Assembly: GCF_005938745.2 (NCBI RefSeq)
Contig: NZ_VCBX02000001.1
Span: 4,354,501 to 4,418,500 of the forward strand
Source of the DNA: Rhodococcus sp. KBS0724
GTDB lineage: Bacteria; Actinomycetota; Actinomycetes; Mycobacteriales; Mycobacteriaceae
Direction of reading: 5' to 3'
Length of the DNA: 64,000 bases
The notes beneath the pieces are model-generated. The model had not been told where the DNA came from. It did not search any database and saw only the letters and a program-made list of their open reading frames with translations. Numbering within the stretch: the first letter of the stretch is position 1; every line of letters begins with the position of its first letter. A program made the translations under genes and the position numbers. Shown piece after piece: positions 36,303 to 45,560 of the stretch.

Positions 36303-37630
36303 CCGAGCACCACTCCGAATATCGCGCCGGCGATAATCGTGGTCACGGCCAGGATTATCGTCGGCAGGAAGAACGAGTGGTCAACGAGCTTGGTACCGAG
36401 CTTCGTGCTGCCGGAGAGGTCGAAGTTCGCGGCCGCGATCTGCGAACCGTTTGTGGGCAGCAGATAGATACCGGCAAACGCTCCGGCCCACATACCGGTG
36501 AGCAGGCCAGGGGCGATACCGGCCGCGAGTCCGATCGGCACAATGGTCCTGGTAGCGGTCGACTGGCTGGTGGTGAGCACACACACCAGGAAGACACCGA
36601 GCGCGAAGATCCACGGTGCGGCGCTGACCAAGTCGCCAACGGTGCTGGTGATCAGTTCCAAGTGAGCGCTGATGAACGTATCGGTGAGCCACGCGAGACC
36701 GAACAGTGCAATCGCCGAGACCATACCGGCGCGGAACACCGTCGATGTCGGAACGTCGGCAACGTTGGGCCTGCACACGAGCAGGATGAGGGTTCCGACC
36801 AGGAACATCAGCATCTCGATGATCGGGGTCATTCCCAGCGGAGAGCCGTCGGCGGCTTCGGGGCGAATTCCCTTGAAGAGTCCGAAGATCACGATCGCCA
36901 GAACACCCGCGAGGAAGATCAGCGCAGCGTTGCGGCCGGTCTTGGTCGAAACCAGTTCGGTGGTGGCCGCAGCGCCGGGGCCGGCCAGTTCGCCGGACTT
37001 CAGCTTTGCCTGCACCTCAGGATCGTCGGCCAATTCCTTGCCGAGACGGTTCACCGCGAACGACGAGATGATGATGCCGATCACCGCTGCCGGGAAGGTG
37101 ATCTTGATGATGTCGATGAGCTCGAAATCGTAGGGCGACACGTCCGTCAACGTCACCATCGCCGCCATGGCCGCTGAAACCGGGCTACACGCCAGCGCAA
37201 CACCGGTCGAGACCACGGACAGTGACAGCGGCCGCGAAGGACGCACCCCGTTCTTGTACGACACGTCGTAGATCACGGGCAGCAGCGGATACAGAATGTT
37301 GGACGTTCCGGCGCCGACCGAGAACAGAAACGACACCAATGGCGCGATCAAGGTGATCTGTTTGGGCCTGGATTCGATCAGTTTGGCCGCGATGGTGACC
37401 ATCCAGTCGATACCGCCCGCTGCCTGCATCATCGACGACGCGAGAACGACGGACAGCACGATCAGAAGAGCGTCGACCGGCGGCGAACCTACGTCCTCCC
37501 CGAACACGAACACAAGGACGGCGACGCCCGCACCGCCCCACAGGCCGAGCGCAACACCACTCGATCGAGTGCCCATGACGATTGCCCCGAGCACCACTAT
37601 GAGCTCAAGAACAATAATTACAGCTTCCAT
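36299..37630 (-). CDS. C4-dicarboxylate transporter, Dcu family
   Basis: This 443-aa protein has about 12 membrane segments. Typical DcuA/DcuB traits are the first-helix region VIIVLELIVVLGAIVMGTRSSG, SVGAGTSNILYPLLPVIYD, ALACSPVSAAMAAM and the late LPTNGSQIAAANFDLSGSTKLG. Dcu carriers exchange or take up fumarate, malate, succinate or aspartate. ATG 37630 follows GAAGG at a suitable distance. It is divergent from lhr; a role in feeding aspartate or fumarate is inferred from the family only. Confidence 0.88.
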   Translation of the reverse strand: MEAVIIVLELIVVLGAIVMGTRSSGVALGLWGGAGVAVLVFVFGEDVGSPPVDALLIVLSVVLASSMMQAAGGIDWMVTIAAKLIESRPKQITLIAPLVSFLFSVGAGTSNILYPLLPVIYDVSYKNGVRPSRPLSLSVVSTGVALACSPVSAAMAAMVTLTDVSPYDFELIDIIKITFPAAVIGIIISSFAVNRLGKELADDPEVQAKLKSGELAGPGAAATTELVSTKTGRNAALIFLAGVLAIVIFGLFKGIRPEAADGSPLGMTPIIEMLMFLVGTLILLVCRPNVADVPTSTVFRAGMVSAIALFGLAWLTDTFISAHLELITSTVGDLVSAAPWIFALGVFLVCVLTTSQSTATRTIVPIGLAAGIAPGLLTGMWAGAFAGIYLLPTNGSQIAAANFDLSGSTKLGTKLVDHSFFLPTIILAVTTIIAGAIFGVVLG

Positions 37631-37748
37631 CTGGCACTCGCCTTCTCGAAAAACAGCCAAACCGTCCCGATTACAGAAAAAATATAGTCCCGCTGAGGTC
37701 TTCGACAGGTTTGAACACGCTGTCGGTAGGCAGGTGCACTATGGATAC

Positions 37749-40700
37749 GTGACCGACGTCCTCGAAAAGTTCTCGCCCGCGACACGAGAATGGTTCGACG
37801 GTGCCTTCAGCGCCCCAACACCGGCTCAACTCGGCGCGTGGGAATCCATAGCAAGCGGCGCGCACACCCTCGTCGTAGCGCCCACCGGATCCGGCAAGAC
37901 ACTGTCCGCTTTTCTGTGGGCACTCGACCAGTTGGCTGCGCGGGACGACAATCACCGCACCACCAAGGTGCTGTACATCTCACCGCTCAAGGCACTCGGG
38001 GTGGATGTCGAGCGCAATCTCCGCGCGCCGTTGGTCGGCATCACCCAAACCGCCAAACGCCTCGGTCTCACGCCGCCCGAAATCACCGTCGGCGTCCGCT
38101 CCGGTGACACCTCCCCCGCCGATCGACGCTCGTTGATCAAACGGCCGCCGGACATCCTCATCACGACGCCGGAATCGCTGTTCCTGATGCTCACCTCCGC
38201 GGCCCGCGAGACGCTGGCCGGCGTCGACACCGTCATCGTCGACGAGGTCCACGCCGTAGCCGGAACCAAACGCGGCTCGCATCTTGCTCTGTCGCTGGAG
38301 CGTCTCGACGCACTACTCGAGTCCCCTGCTCAGCGCATCGGTTTGTCCGCGACCGTCCGCCCCCACGAAGAAGTGGGACGATTCCTTTCGGGGTCCGCGC
38401 CCATCAGGATCGTTGCGCCGCCGGCCGCCAAGACCTTCGACCTCACCGTCCGTGTTCCCGTCGAGGACATGACCGAACTGGGCATCGCGACACCGGCTGA
38501 CGGTTCCGAATCCCCGACGCCCCAAGCAGGTTCCATCTGGCCACACGTCGAGGAGCAGATAGTCGATCTTGTCCTCGAACACCGTTCGTCCATCGTGTTC
38601 GCCAACTCCCGGCGGCTCGCCGAGCGGTTGACGGCTCGGCTCAACGAAATCCACGCCGAGAGAACCGGTGTTGCAGTCGACAAAATGCCGAAGCCACCGT
38701 CACAGATCGGCACACCCACCGAAGTCAATTTCGGTGCCGAACCGCTCCTCGCACGCGCTCACCACGGTTCGGTCAGCAAAGATCAGCGCGCCATCATCGA
38801 AGACGACCTCAAGTCAGGGCGATTGCGGTGCGTCGTCGCGACCAGCAGCCTCGAACTCGGAATCGACATGGGCGCAGTCGATCTGGTTATCCAGGTCGAG
38901 GCGCCGCCGTCGGTTGCGAGTGGACTCCAGCGCGTCGGCCGGGCCGGGCACCAGGTCGGCGAGATATCCCGCGGTGTGGTGTTTCCGAAACATCGAACCG
39001 ATCTCATTCACTGCGCCGTAACCGTCGAGCGCATGGTCGAAGGCAAGATCGAAGCCCTGGCCGTTCCTGCCAATCCGCTCGATATACTGGCGCAGCAGAC
39101 GGTGGCGGCCACCGCACTCGAACCCATCGACGTCGACGACTGGTTCGACACCGTCCGCCGAAGTGGTTCGTTTGCAACACTTCCCCGCTCCGCGTACGAA
39201 TCCACGCTCGATCTGCTGGCCGGCCGGTACCCCTCGGACGAGTTTGCCGAACTGCGTCCACGCCTGGTCTGGGATCGCGAAGCCAACACACTCACCGGGC
39301 GTCCCGGGGCTCAGCGTCTGGCCGTCACCTCCGGCGGCGCCATCCCCGACCGCGGCCTCTTCACCGTCTACATGGTGGGTGAGCGTGCTTCGAGAGTCGG
39401 CGAACTCGACGAGGAAATGGTCTACGAATCCCGCGTCGGCGACGTCTTCGCCCTGGGCGCGACCAGTTGGCGCATCGAGGAAATCACCTTCGATCGTGTT
39501 CTGGTCAGCCCCGCCTACGGACAACCGGGGCGCCTCCCCTTCTGGCACGGTGACGGTCTCGGACGGCCGGCAGAACTCGGCCAGGCTCTCGGCCAGTTCG
39601 TCCGCGAGACCGCGCTCGGCAACGAGGCCGACGTGGTCGAACGCTGCCGAATCGGCGGCCTCGATCACAACGCCACCACCAACCTCATCCAACTGGTGGG
39701 CGAGCAGAAAAACGCGACCGGGCAGGTACCGTCGGATCGCACATTGGTGGTCGAGCGGTTCCGCGACGAACTCGGTGACTGGCGCCTGGTCCTGCACTCC
39801 CCGTACGGCCAGCGGGTGCACGCTCCGTGGGCGCTTGCCATCGGCGCACGGCTGCAGGAACGATACGGCGTGGATTCCAGCCCCACCGCCTCCGACGACG
39901 GCATCATCATCCGTCTCCCGGACACCGAGAACGATCCACCCGGCGCCGAACTCTTTGCATTCGACGTCGAGGACATCGAAGACCTGGTCACCCAAGAAGT
40001 CGGCGGGTCCGCGCTGTTTGCTTCACGGTTTCGTGAATGTGCCGCTCGCGCACTGCTTCTGCCCCGCCGAAATCCCGGCAAGCGCGCACCGCTGTGGCAG
40101 CAGCGTCAGCGCAGCGCCCAACTCCTCGACGTGGCTCGCAAGTTTCCGACGTTCCCGATCCTGCTCGAGACTGTGCGCGAATGCCTCCAGGACGTCTACG
40201 ACCTTCCGGCGCTCATGGAACTTCTCGGCAAGATCGCCAAACGTCAGATCCGCATCGTCGATGTCGAGACGGCGTCACCGTCGCCATTTGCGAGTGCGCT
40301 GCTGTTCAGCTACGTCGGCGCCTTCATGTACGAAGGCGACAGTCCGCTCGCCGAAAGACGCGCAGCGGCACTTTCTCTCGACTCCACACTGCTCGCCGAA
40401 CTGTTGGGCCGCGTCGAATTGCGGGAGCTGCTCGACGGCAGTGTCATCGAGCAAGCCGAGCGTGAGCTGCAACGGCTGGTGCCGGAGCGCAAGGCAAAAG
40501 ACCTCGAAGGTGTTGCTGATCTACTGCGCATGCTCGGCCCACTCACGACGGAGGAGGTAGCGGCGCGTTCCCTCGAAGACCCACACGCGTGGCTCGAAAC
40601 GCTGGTGTCGGACAAACGCGCCCTTCATGTTTCGTTTGCCGGGCAACAGTGGTGGACAGCCATCGAAGACTCCGCCCGCTTGCGTGACGGCCTCGGAGTG

Positions 40701-42269
40701 CCCCTACCCATCGGCGTGCCCGCCGCATTCATAGAACCCGTGGATCAGCCGCTCGAGGACTTGTTGAGCCGCTATGCGCGCACGCACGGACCTTTCACGC
40801 TCGCCGACGCGGCCGCCAGATTCGGTATCGGCGTTTCGGTAGCGCGCGACGTTCTCGGCCGTCTGGCCTTGGAGAAGCGAGTACTCGAGGGTGAATTCCG
40901 GCCCGGATCAGCGGGGAGCGAATGGTGCGACGCCGAGGTTCTCCGGCGATTGCGTCGTCGCTCACTCGCTGCTGCCCGCGCGGATGTGGAACCGGTCAGC
41001 ACCGCCACGCTGGGCCGCTTCCTCCCCAGCTGGCAGCATGTCGGTGGCACTCTCCGCGGCATCGACGGTGTTGCGACTGTCGTGGATCAGCTTGCCGGAG
41101 TTCCTATTCCGGCGTCGGCACTCGAATCGCTGATCCTGCCGAGTCGCATCCCCGACTACTCGCCGGCCATGCTCGACGAACTGACGTCGACGGGTGAAGT
41201 CCTGTGGTCGGGGTCCGGAGCCATCTCAGCCAAGGACGGATGGGTTGTCCTGCACCCGGCGGATCTTGCCCCGGCTACCCTCAATCCACCTGCCGACACC
41301 GATGTCTCGGACCTGCAGCGGCAAGTCCTCGACGTCCTGACCGCTGGTGGCGCCTACTTCTTCCGTCAATTGGCCGACGCGCTGGACAACCCGGAAGACG
41401 GCGCGCTCACGACCGCACTGTGGGAATTGGTGTGGCTCGGACACATCGGTAACGACACTCTGGCTCCCCTTCGGGCCCTACTGTCCGATACCACTCGAAC
41501 CACAACCAGCCACCGCGCGCCGAGGCGTGTTCCCCGGGCCCGTCCCTATCGACGAATGATGCGTCCGGCGGTGCCCGCGCGCACCGGACCGGCCACCGCC
41601 GCCGGACGCTGGTTCCTGCTGCCGGCGGCCGAACCCGATCCGACGGTGCGGGCACACGCGACTGCGGACCTCCTGCTCGAACGTTACGGAGTTGTCACGC
41701 GTGGCAGCGTGGTCAGCGAGAACGTCCCCGGCGGATTTGCGTTGATCTACAAGGTACTCAGCACTTTCGAGGACAACGGCCGGGCCAGGCGCGGCTACTT
41801 CGTCGACACCTTGGGGGGTGCGCAGTTCTCCACACCAGCCGTCGTGGATCGCCTGCGTACGTTCGGGGAATCCATCGAGGGTCGCCATACCTCGTCTGCC
41901 ACACTCACTCTTGCTGCCTGCGACCCCGCCAACCCGTACGGCGCGGCTCTCCCGTGGCCTGCATCGAACGCCGAAGAATCACCTGGTCACAGACCAGGCC
42001 GCAAAGCGGGCGCGCTTGTCGTTCTTGTCGAAGGCGAGCTGGTGCTCTATGTCGAACGCGGCGGTCGAACCATCCTCACGTTCACCGACGACCCCGGCGT
42101 ACTCCGCACGGCAGCAACGTCTCTGGCTCAGATCGTGAAGAACAGGTCCGTCGAGAAGATCGTCGTCGAGAAGGTGAACGGAGAAACCATCCACGGCAAC
42201 AATTTTGCGCCGGTCCTGGTCGAAGCCGGCTTTGCCGCCACCCCACGCGGTTTCAGGTTGAGATCGTGA
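37749..42269 (+). CDS. lhr: Lhr-type ATP-dependent DNA helicase
   Basis: This 1506-aa superfamily 2 helicase has Walker A APTGSGKT at residues 44-51, DEVHAVAGTKRG as the DEVH box, SAT in GLSATVRP, and motif VI QRVGRAGHQVG. A winged-helix domain and the very long C-terminal extension typical of full-length Lhr follow. It moves 3' to 5' along single-stranded DNA and acts in DNA repair. GTG 37749 aligns best with my memory of mycobacterial Lhr; GTG 37734 would add 5 residues. The frame stays open further upstream but that part shows no family similarity. nei follows 14 bp downstream, as with Rv3296-Rv3297. Confidence 0.94.
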   Translation: MTDVLEKFSPATREWFDGAFSAPTPAQLGAWESIASGAHTLVVAPTGSGKTLSAFLWALDQLAARDDNHRTTKVLYISPLKALGVDVERNLRAPLVGITQTAKRLGLTPPEITVGVRSGDTSPADRRSLIKRPPDILITTPESLFLMLTSAARETLAGVDTVIVDEVHAVAGTKRGSHLALSLERLDALLESPAQRIGLSATVRPHEEVGRFLSGSAPIRIVAPPAAKTFDLTVRVPVEDMTELGIATPADGSESPTPQAGSIWPHVEEQIVDLVLEHRSSIVFANSRRLAERLTARLNEIHAERTGVAVDKMPKPPSQIGTPTEVNFGAEPLLARAHHGSVSKDQRAIIEDDLKSGRLRCVVATSSLELGIDMGAVDLVIQVEAPPSVASGLQRVGRAGHQVGEISRGVVFPKHRTDLIHCAVTVERMVEGKIEALAVPANPLDILAQQTVAATALEPIDVDDWFDTVRRSGSFATLPRSAYESTLDLLAGRYPSDEFAELRPRLVWDREANTLTGRPGAQRLAVTSGGAIPDRGLFTVYMVGERASRVGELDEEMVYESRVGDVFALGATSWRIEEITFDRVLVSPAYGQPGRLPFWHGDGLGRPAELGQALGQFVRETALGNEADVVERCRIGGLDHNATTNLIQLVGEQKNATGQVPSDRTLVVERFRDELGDWRLVLHSPYGQRVHAPWALAIGARLQERYGVDSSPTASDDGIIIRLPDTENDPPGAELFAFDVEDIEDLVTQEVGGSALFASRFRECAARALLLPRRNPGKRAPLWQQRQRSAQLLDVARKFPTFPILLETVRECLQDVYDLPALMELLGKIAKRQIRIVDVETASPSPFASALLFSYVGAFMYEGDSPLAERRAAALSLDSTLLAELLGRVELRELLDGSVIEQAERELQRLVPERKAKDLEGVADLLRMLGPLTTEEVAARSLEDPHAWLETLVSDKRALHVSFAGQQWWTAIEDSARLRDGLGVPLPIGVPAAFIEPVDQPLEDLLSRYARTHGPFTLADAAARFGIGVSVARDVLGRLALEKRVLEGEFRPGSAGSEWCDAEVLRRLRRRSLAAARADVEPVSTATLGRFLPSWQHVGGTLRGIDGVATVVDQLAGVPIPASALESLILPSRIPDYSPAMLDELTSTGEVLWSGSGAISAKDGWVVLHPADLAPATLNPPADTDVSDLQRQVLDVLTAGGAYFFRQLADALDNPEDGALTTALWELVWLGHIGNDTLAPLRALLSDTTRTTTSHRAPRRVPRARPYRRMMRPAVPARTGPATAAGRWFLLPAAEPDPTVRAHATADLLLERYGVVTRGSVVSENVPGGFALIYKVLSTFEDNGRARRGYFVDTLGGAQFSTPAVVDRLRTFGESIEGRHTSSATLTLAACDPANPYGAALPWPASNAEESPGHRPGRKAGALVVLVEGELVLYVERGGRTILTFTDDPGVLRTAATSLAQIVKNRSVEKIVVEKVNGETIHGNNFAPVLVEAGFAATPRGFRLRS

Positions 42270-42283
42270 AGGGCGCTTGACTG

Positions 42284-43075
42284 ATGCCCGAAGGCGATAC
42301 CGTCTGGCAGACCGCCAATGCGCTTCGCGCGGCACTCGACGGCAAGGTACTCACCACCTGCGACGTACGCGTCCCGCGATATGCCACCGTCGACCTGACC
42401 GGCGCACGTGTCGACTCCGTTGTCAGTCGCGGAAAGCACCTGTTGATCCGCGTCGGCGACGCCTCCGTTCACACCCATCTGAAGATGGAGGGCTCTTGGC
42501 AGATCTACGCACCGGGTGAGCGGTGGCATCGCCCCGCCCATCAGGCGCGCATCATTCTGGCCACCGAAGATGCTGTTGCCGTAGGTTTTTCGCTTGGCGT
42601 CACCGAAGTAATCGAACGCGACCAGGAAGGCTCCGTCGTCGGACATCTTGGTCCGGATCTCCTCGGCCCGGACTGGGACAGTACTGTTGCCGAGGACAAT
42701 CTGCGCGCTGCGGGCTCCGCGCCGATCGGGGTGGCGCTGCTCGACCAACGGGTCATTGCCGGACTCGGCAACGTGTATCGCAATGAAATCTGTTTTCTCC
42801 GTGGGCTTCATCCACGAACTCCGACGGACCTGGTCACCGATCTCGGGGCGGTGGTCGACCTGTCGTACCGCATTATCGGTGCCAACAAGTCACGTCGCGT
42901 TCGGGTGACCACCGGCGATACCCGCCCGGGGCGACAGACATGGGTGTACGGCCGCCGCGGGAAACCGTGTCGGCGTTGCGGAACCCGAATCCGCGAAGAG
43001 CTGCTCGGACCCGACCAGCTCACCGAACGACAGATATTCTTCTGCCCCTCCTGCCAGCCGATTACGCGCGATTAG
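42284..43075 (+). CDS. nei: Fpg/Nei-family DNA glycosylase (endonuclease VIII-like)
   Basis: This 263-aa protein begins MPEGD, with Pro2 as nucleophile and Glu3 as catalytic acid, and contains a helix-two-turns-helix (LLDQRVIAGLGNVYRNEICF). It ends in a zinc finger with CRRCG...FFCPSCQ. It removes oxidised pyrimidines and nicks the abasic site. It is co-transcribed with lhr, so helicase and glycosylase form a repair pair. The 3' end overlaps the convergent TetR gene by 14 bp. Confidence 0.94.
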   Translation: MPEGDTVWQTANALRAALDGKVLTTCDVRVPRYATVDLTGARVDSVVSRGKHLLIRVGDASVHTHLKMEGSWQIYAPGERWHRPAHQARIILATEDAVAVGFSLGVTEVIERDQEGSVVGHLGPDLLGPDWDSTVAEDNLRAAGSAPIGVALLDQRVIAGLGNVYRNEICFLRGLHPRTPTDLVTDLGAVVDLSYRIIGANKSRRVRVTTGDTRPGRQTWVYGRRGKPCRRCGTRIREELLGPDQLTERQIFFCPSCQPITRD

Positions 43076-43631
43076 CTTTTGTCAGCAGGCGGACGCAGTG
43101 CGCGACAAAACGATCACGGCTCACGTCGATTGTGCCGTCGAGGTATCCGATGAACAGGGTGAACAGCGCACCCACCAAGCCCACAGCAGTCAGCTGCTTC
43201 TCCACCGGATCACTGATTTCGGAGAGCTGCGCGTACACAAGGTCCACGAAGGCCGGCATCGATTCGATTCCACGGCCGCCGAGAACCGGTTCGGAGAGCG
43301 GAGCGATCAACAGCACTCGCCCCATCGCGGGATCGTCGACCATCAACTTCACGAAGGTATCGACCGCTGCGGTGGCAATCGCTTCGGAACCGGTTTCCAT
43401 CGCCACTGCTGCTGCCAGTGCGGTTTGGGCACGCTCCGCCACAAACGAGTGAACCGACACCACGTACTGGTCGCGGTCGGTGAAGCTCTCGTAGAAATAC
43501 CGTTCCGTCAGCCCGGCGGCCTTGCAGACTGCTCGCACGTTGACGGCCGGACCGTCGACTGCCCCGAGTAGCGTCACGCCCACATCGAACAGCGATGCCC
43601 GTCGCGCTGCACGCCGTTCCTCGATACCCAC
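43062..43631 (-). CDS. TetR-family regulator
   Basis: This 189-aa protein has the TetR helix-turn-helix at its N-terminus (VRAVCKAAGLTERYFYESFTDRDQ) and a helical ligand domain. It is divergent from an MpaB-family gene, and the 52-bp gap holds a long palindrome that reaches into the neighbour's start codon. Repression of that gene and of itself is therefore likely. The GTG at 43631 has a GGAG 7-8 nt upstream. M. tuberculosis has a TetR gene (Rv3295) just before lhr rather than after nei. Confidence 0.9.
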   Translation of the reverse strand: MGIEERRAARRASLFDVGVTLLGAVDGPAVNVRAVCKAAGLTERYFYESFTDRDQYVVSVHSFVAERAQTALAAAVAMETGSEAIATAAVDTFVKLMVDDPAMGRVLLIAPLSEPVLGGRGIESMPAFVDLVYAQLSEISDPVEKQLTAVGLVGALFTLFIGYLDGTIDVSRDRFVAHCVRLLTKANRA

Positions 43632-43648
43632 TGCCCAGCTCCGATGCC

Positions 43649-43695
43649 TTGACTACTGATGTTGTCGATCCTAATCTGACAACATGCGTAGTCAA
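43649..43695. promoter_or_regulatory. Long palindromic operator between tetR and the MpaB-family gene
   Basis: TTGACTACTGATGTTGTC (43649-43666) and GACAACATGCGTAGTCAA (43678-43695) are inverted repeats matching at 16 of 18 positions, with an 11-nt centre. The right arm contains the ATG at 43684. A TAATCT (43672-43677) that ends 6 nt before this ATG lies in the centre, so a bound TetR dimer would cover both the -10 region and the start codon. Confidence 0.75.
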
Positions 43696-44625
43696 AGTGA
43701 TGACGTGCCGACACCGACACCGCTCGGGCCCGATTCTTTGACCTGGAAGTATTTCGGCGATTGGCGAGGCATGCTTCAGGGCGTGTGGGCGGGTTCGATG
43801 CAGAACATGCATCCAGGACTCGGGGCCGGCGTCGAGGAGCATTCGCAGTTCTTCGACGAGCGCTGGGAACGGCTGTACCGATCGCTCTACCCCATCGCCG
43901 GAGTTGTCTTCGACGGCGACAGGGCCCAGGAAACCGCTGAACAGGTACGCGGTTACCACACCACCATCAAGGGCGTCGACAAGCTGGGGCGCCGCTACCA
44001 CGCCCTCGACCCGGACACCTTCTACTGGGCACACGCAACCTTCTTCATGGGCACAATCGTGACGGCGGAGAACTTTTCCGGCGGCCTCACCGAAGCACAG
44101 AAACGGCAGTTGTTCACCGAACACATCCAGTGGTATCGCCTCTACGGCATGAGCATGCGCCCCGTCCCCGAAACATGGGAGGCGTTCCAAGAGTACTGGG
44201 ATCACATGTGCCGCAACGTTCTCGAAGACAACAAGGCCACGCGTGACGTGCTCGACCTCTCCGGCCTGGGTAAGCCGCCATTCATGACGTGGCTACCCGA
44301 GCCGATCTGGCGTCTCGCACGCATCCCCGTTGCCCGAGGCTTTGTGTGGCTGACTGTCGGCATGTACGACCAACCGGTGCGCGACCTACTCGGATACTCG
44401 TGGAGCGAGCGCGACGCGCGGATTCACACGGTCGTGGGCAAGGCCGTCAACGCGGTCTTCCACCTTGTCCCGTGGCGCTACCGCTATCAACCACGCGCTC
44501 GCGCAGGCTGGGACCGAGCCACGGGCAGGACTACTCCCGATGCCCCACTCGTTCACACACCGGCCCGAAATCTGCCTCCCACAACGCGCCGAGACAGTCC
44601 GATGCACTACAGCCCAAATGTCTGA
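43684..44625 (+). CDS. MpaB/Lcp-like (DUF2236) oxygenase-family protein
   Basis: This 313-aa protein has the DUF2236 pattern: MLQGVWAGSMQNMHPGLGAGVEEHS, then RRYHALDPDTFYWAHATFF and the later IQWYRLYGMSMRPVPETWEAF, cited for HALDP and W-H-A positions. Relatives include fungal MpaB' and latex-clearing protein, some of which bind heme. Many genomes carry several copies with unknown substrates. It is probably expressed without a leader and controlled by the divergent TetR. A Pro/Thr-rich tail ends the protein. Confidence 0.82.
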   Translation: MRSQSDDVPTPTPLGPDSLTWKYFGDWRGMLQGVWAGSMQNMHPGLGAGVEEHSQFFDERWERLYRSLYPIAGVVFDGDRAQETAEQVRGYHTTIKGVDKLGRRYHALDPDTFYWAHATFFMGTIVTAENFSGGLTEAQKRQLFTEHIQWYRLYGMSMRPVPETWEAFQEYWDHMCRNVLEDNKATRDVLDLSGLGKPPFMTWLPEPIWRLARIPVARGFVWLTVGMYDQPVRDLLGYSWSERDARIHTVVGKAVNAVFHLVPWRYRYQPRARAGWDRATGRTTPDAPLVHTPARNLPPTTRRDSPMHYSPNV

Positions 44626-44642
44626 TCTGCCATAATCAAGCG

Positions 44643-45179
44643 ATGCCGCGGAGCCTACGTACCCTGCTCAATCGCCCGATCACCACCCGCGGTCGCCACC
44701 TCGGGCAAGAACGCATCGCTGCCCGAACCACCGCTTACGTGTACGGCAATATCCTGGCTCTGGCCGCTCTGATTCCGGTCACCCAATCGCAGGAATCGCT
44801 CGGCGTTGCCATCGTCATCGGCACCGCTCTGTCTACATATATCGCGCATACCTTCGCTGAGGGTGTGGGCGAGAGCATCCGCAATGATCGAGAACTCACT
44901 ACCGCGGAAAGAATCGAAGCTCTCCGCGATTCTGTGCCTATTCTGACGTCGGCCGTGGTTCCCATCGTCATTCTGGCGACCGCCTGGTTCAACATTCTCG
45001 AGCCTCGCACGGCGCAATTGATTGCGGAATTCCTGTTGGTTTTGCGCATCGGGTCGACCAGCTATGTCATCAGCCACCTTCGCGGTGAAAAAGTAAGCAC
45101 AACAACCCATGTCGTTGCATTCGGTCTCGCGGCAGTCGCGACGCTGATCGTCGCCCTCAAGATCGTGCTGACTCACTAA
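44643..45179 (+). CDS. Four-TM membrane protein of unknown function
   Basis: I do not recognise this 178-aa protein. A basic N-terminus (LNRPITTRGRHLGQERIAARTT) precedes about four hydrophobic segments, with the charged stretch EGVGESIRNDRELTTAERIEALRDS between helices 2 and 3. It starts 17 bp after the MpaB-family stop and may be its operon partner. Its 3' end overlaps a convergent small gene by 23 bp. Confidence 0.6.
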   Translation: MPRSLRTLLNRPITTRGRHLGQERIAARTTAYVYGNILALAALIPVTQSQESLGVAIVIGTALSTYIAHTFAEGVGESIRNDRELTTAERIEALRDSVPILTSAVVPIVILATAWFNILEPRTAQLIAEFLLVLRIGSTSYVISHLRGEKVSTTTHVVAFGLAAVATLIVALKIVLTH

Positions 45180-45435
45180 TTTCGGGTTCTGTTCTCACCC
45201 ACTGCAGCGCCGCGACAAAGCAAGCAGCCAGCGCGATCGGAATGAAAAAGCCATAGGCAACCAGGTGCGGTCGGGATGCAAAGAAGGCACCGAAAGCTCC
45301 GAACACCAGAAGTACGGCGACCGTAACGGCAACCCACCGACGAGGTACTACGGCCGGGATTACGCACATCAGAGTCGGCACGGCCAGCCACACAAGAATT
45401 GACCAGCCCAGATAGCCCACGATCGATTCACGCAA
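45157..45435 (-). CDS. Small three-TM membrane protein of unknown function
   Basis: I do not recognise this 92-aa protein. It has three hydrophobic segments separated by short basic loops (PRRW, SRPH) and an acidic C-terminus (RTEPEISESARS). The 23-bp convergent overlap with its neighbour and its small size make it less certain than larger genes, but the clean hydrophobic pattern argues for a real protein. Confidence 0.5.
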   Translation of the reverse strand: MRESIVGYLGWSILVWLAVPTLMCVIPAVVPRRWVAVTVAVLLVFGAFGAFFASRPHLVAYGFFIPIALAACFVAALQWVRTEPEISESARS

Positions 45436-45560
45436 TCACAGCCCATGCCGATCGGAAGAATTTCGTTGCGCTCATCCGGCAAAAGTTACCGTGTCCCCCT
45501 GATCCGATATACATAACGCAGACAATTCACCCTCATGACTGATCCGGAGAACCTGCCGAT

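Noticed and set aside
37296..37748. N-terminal extension of Lhr by 151 codons
   Set aside because: The extra residues overlap the divergent Dcu gene and show no helicase-family similarity; the conserved start lies near 37749.
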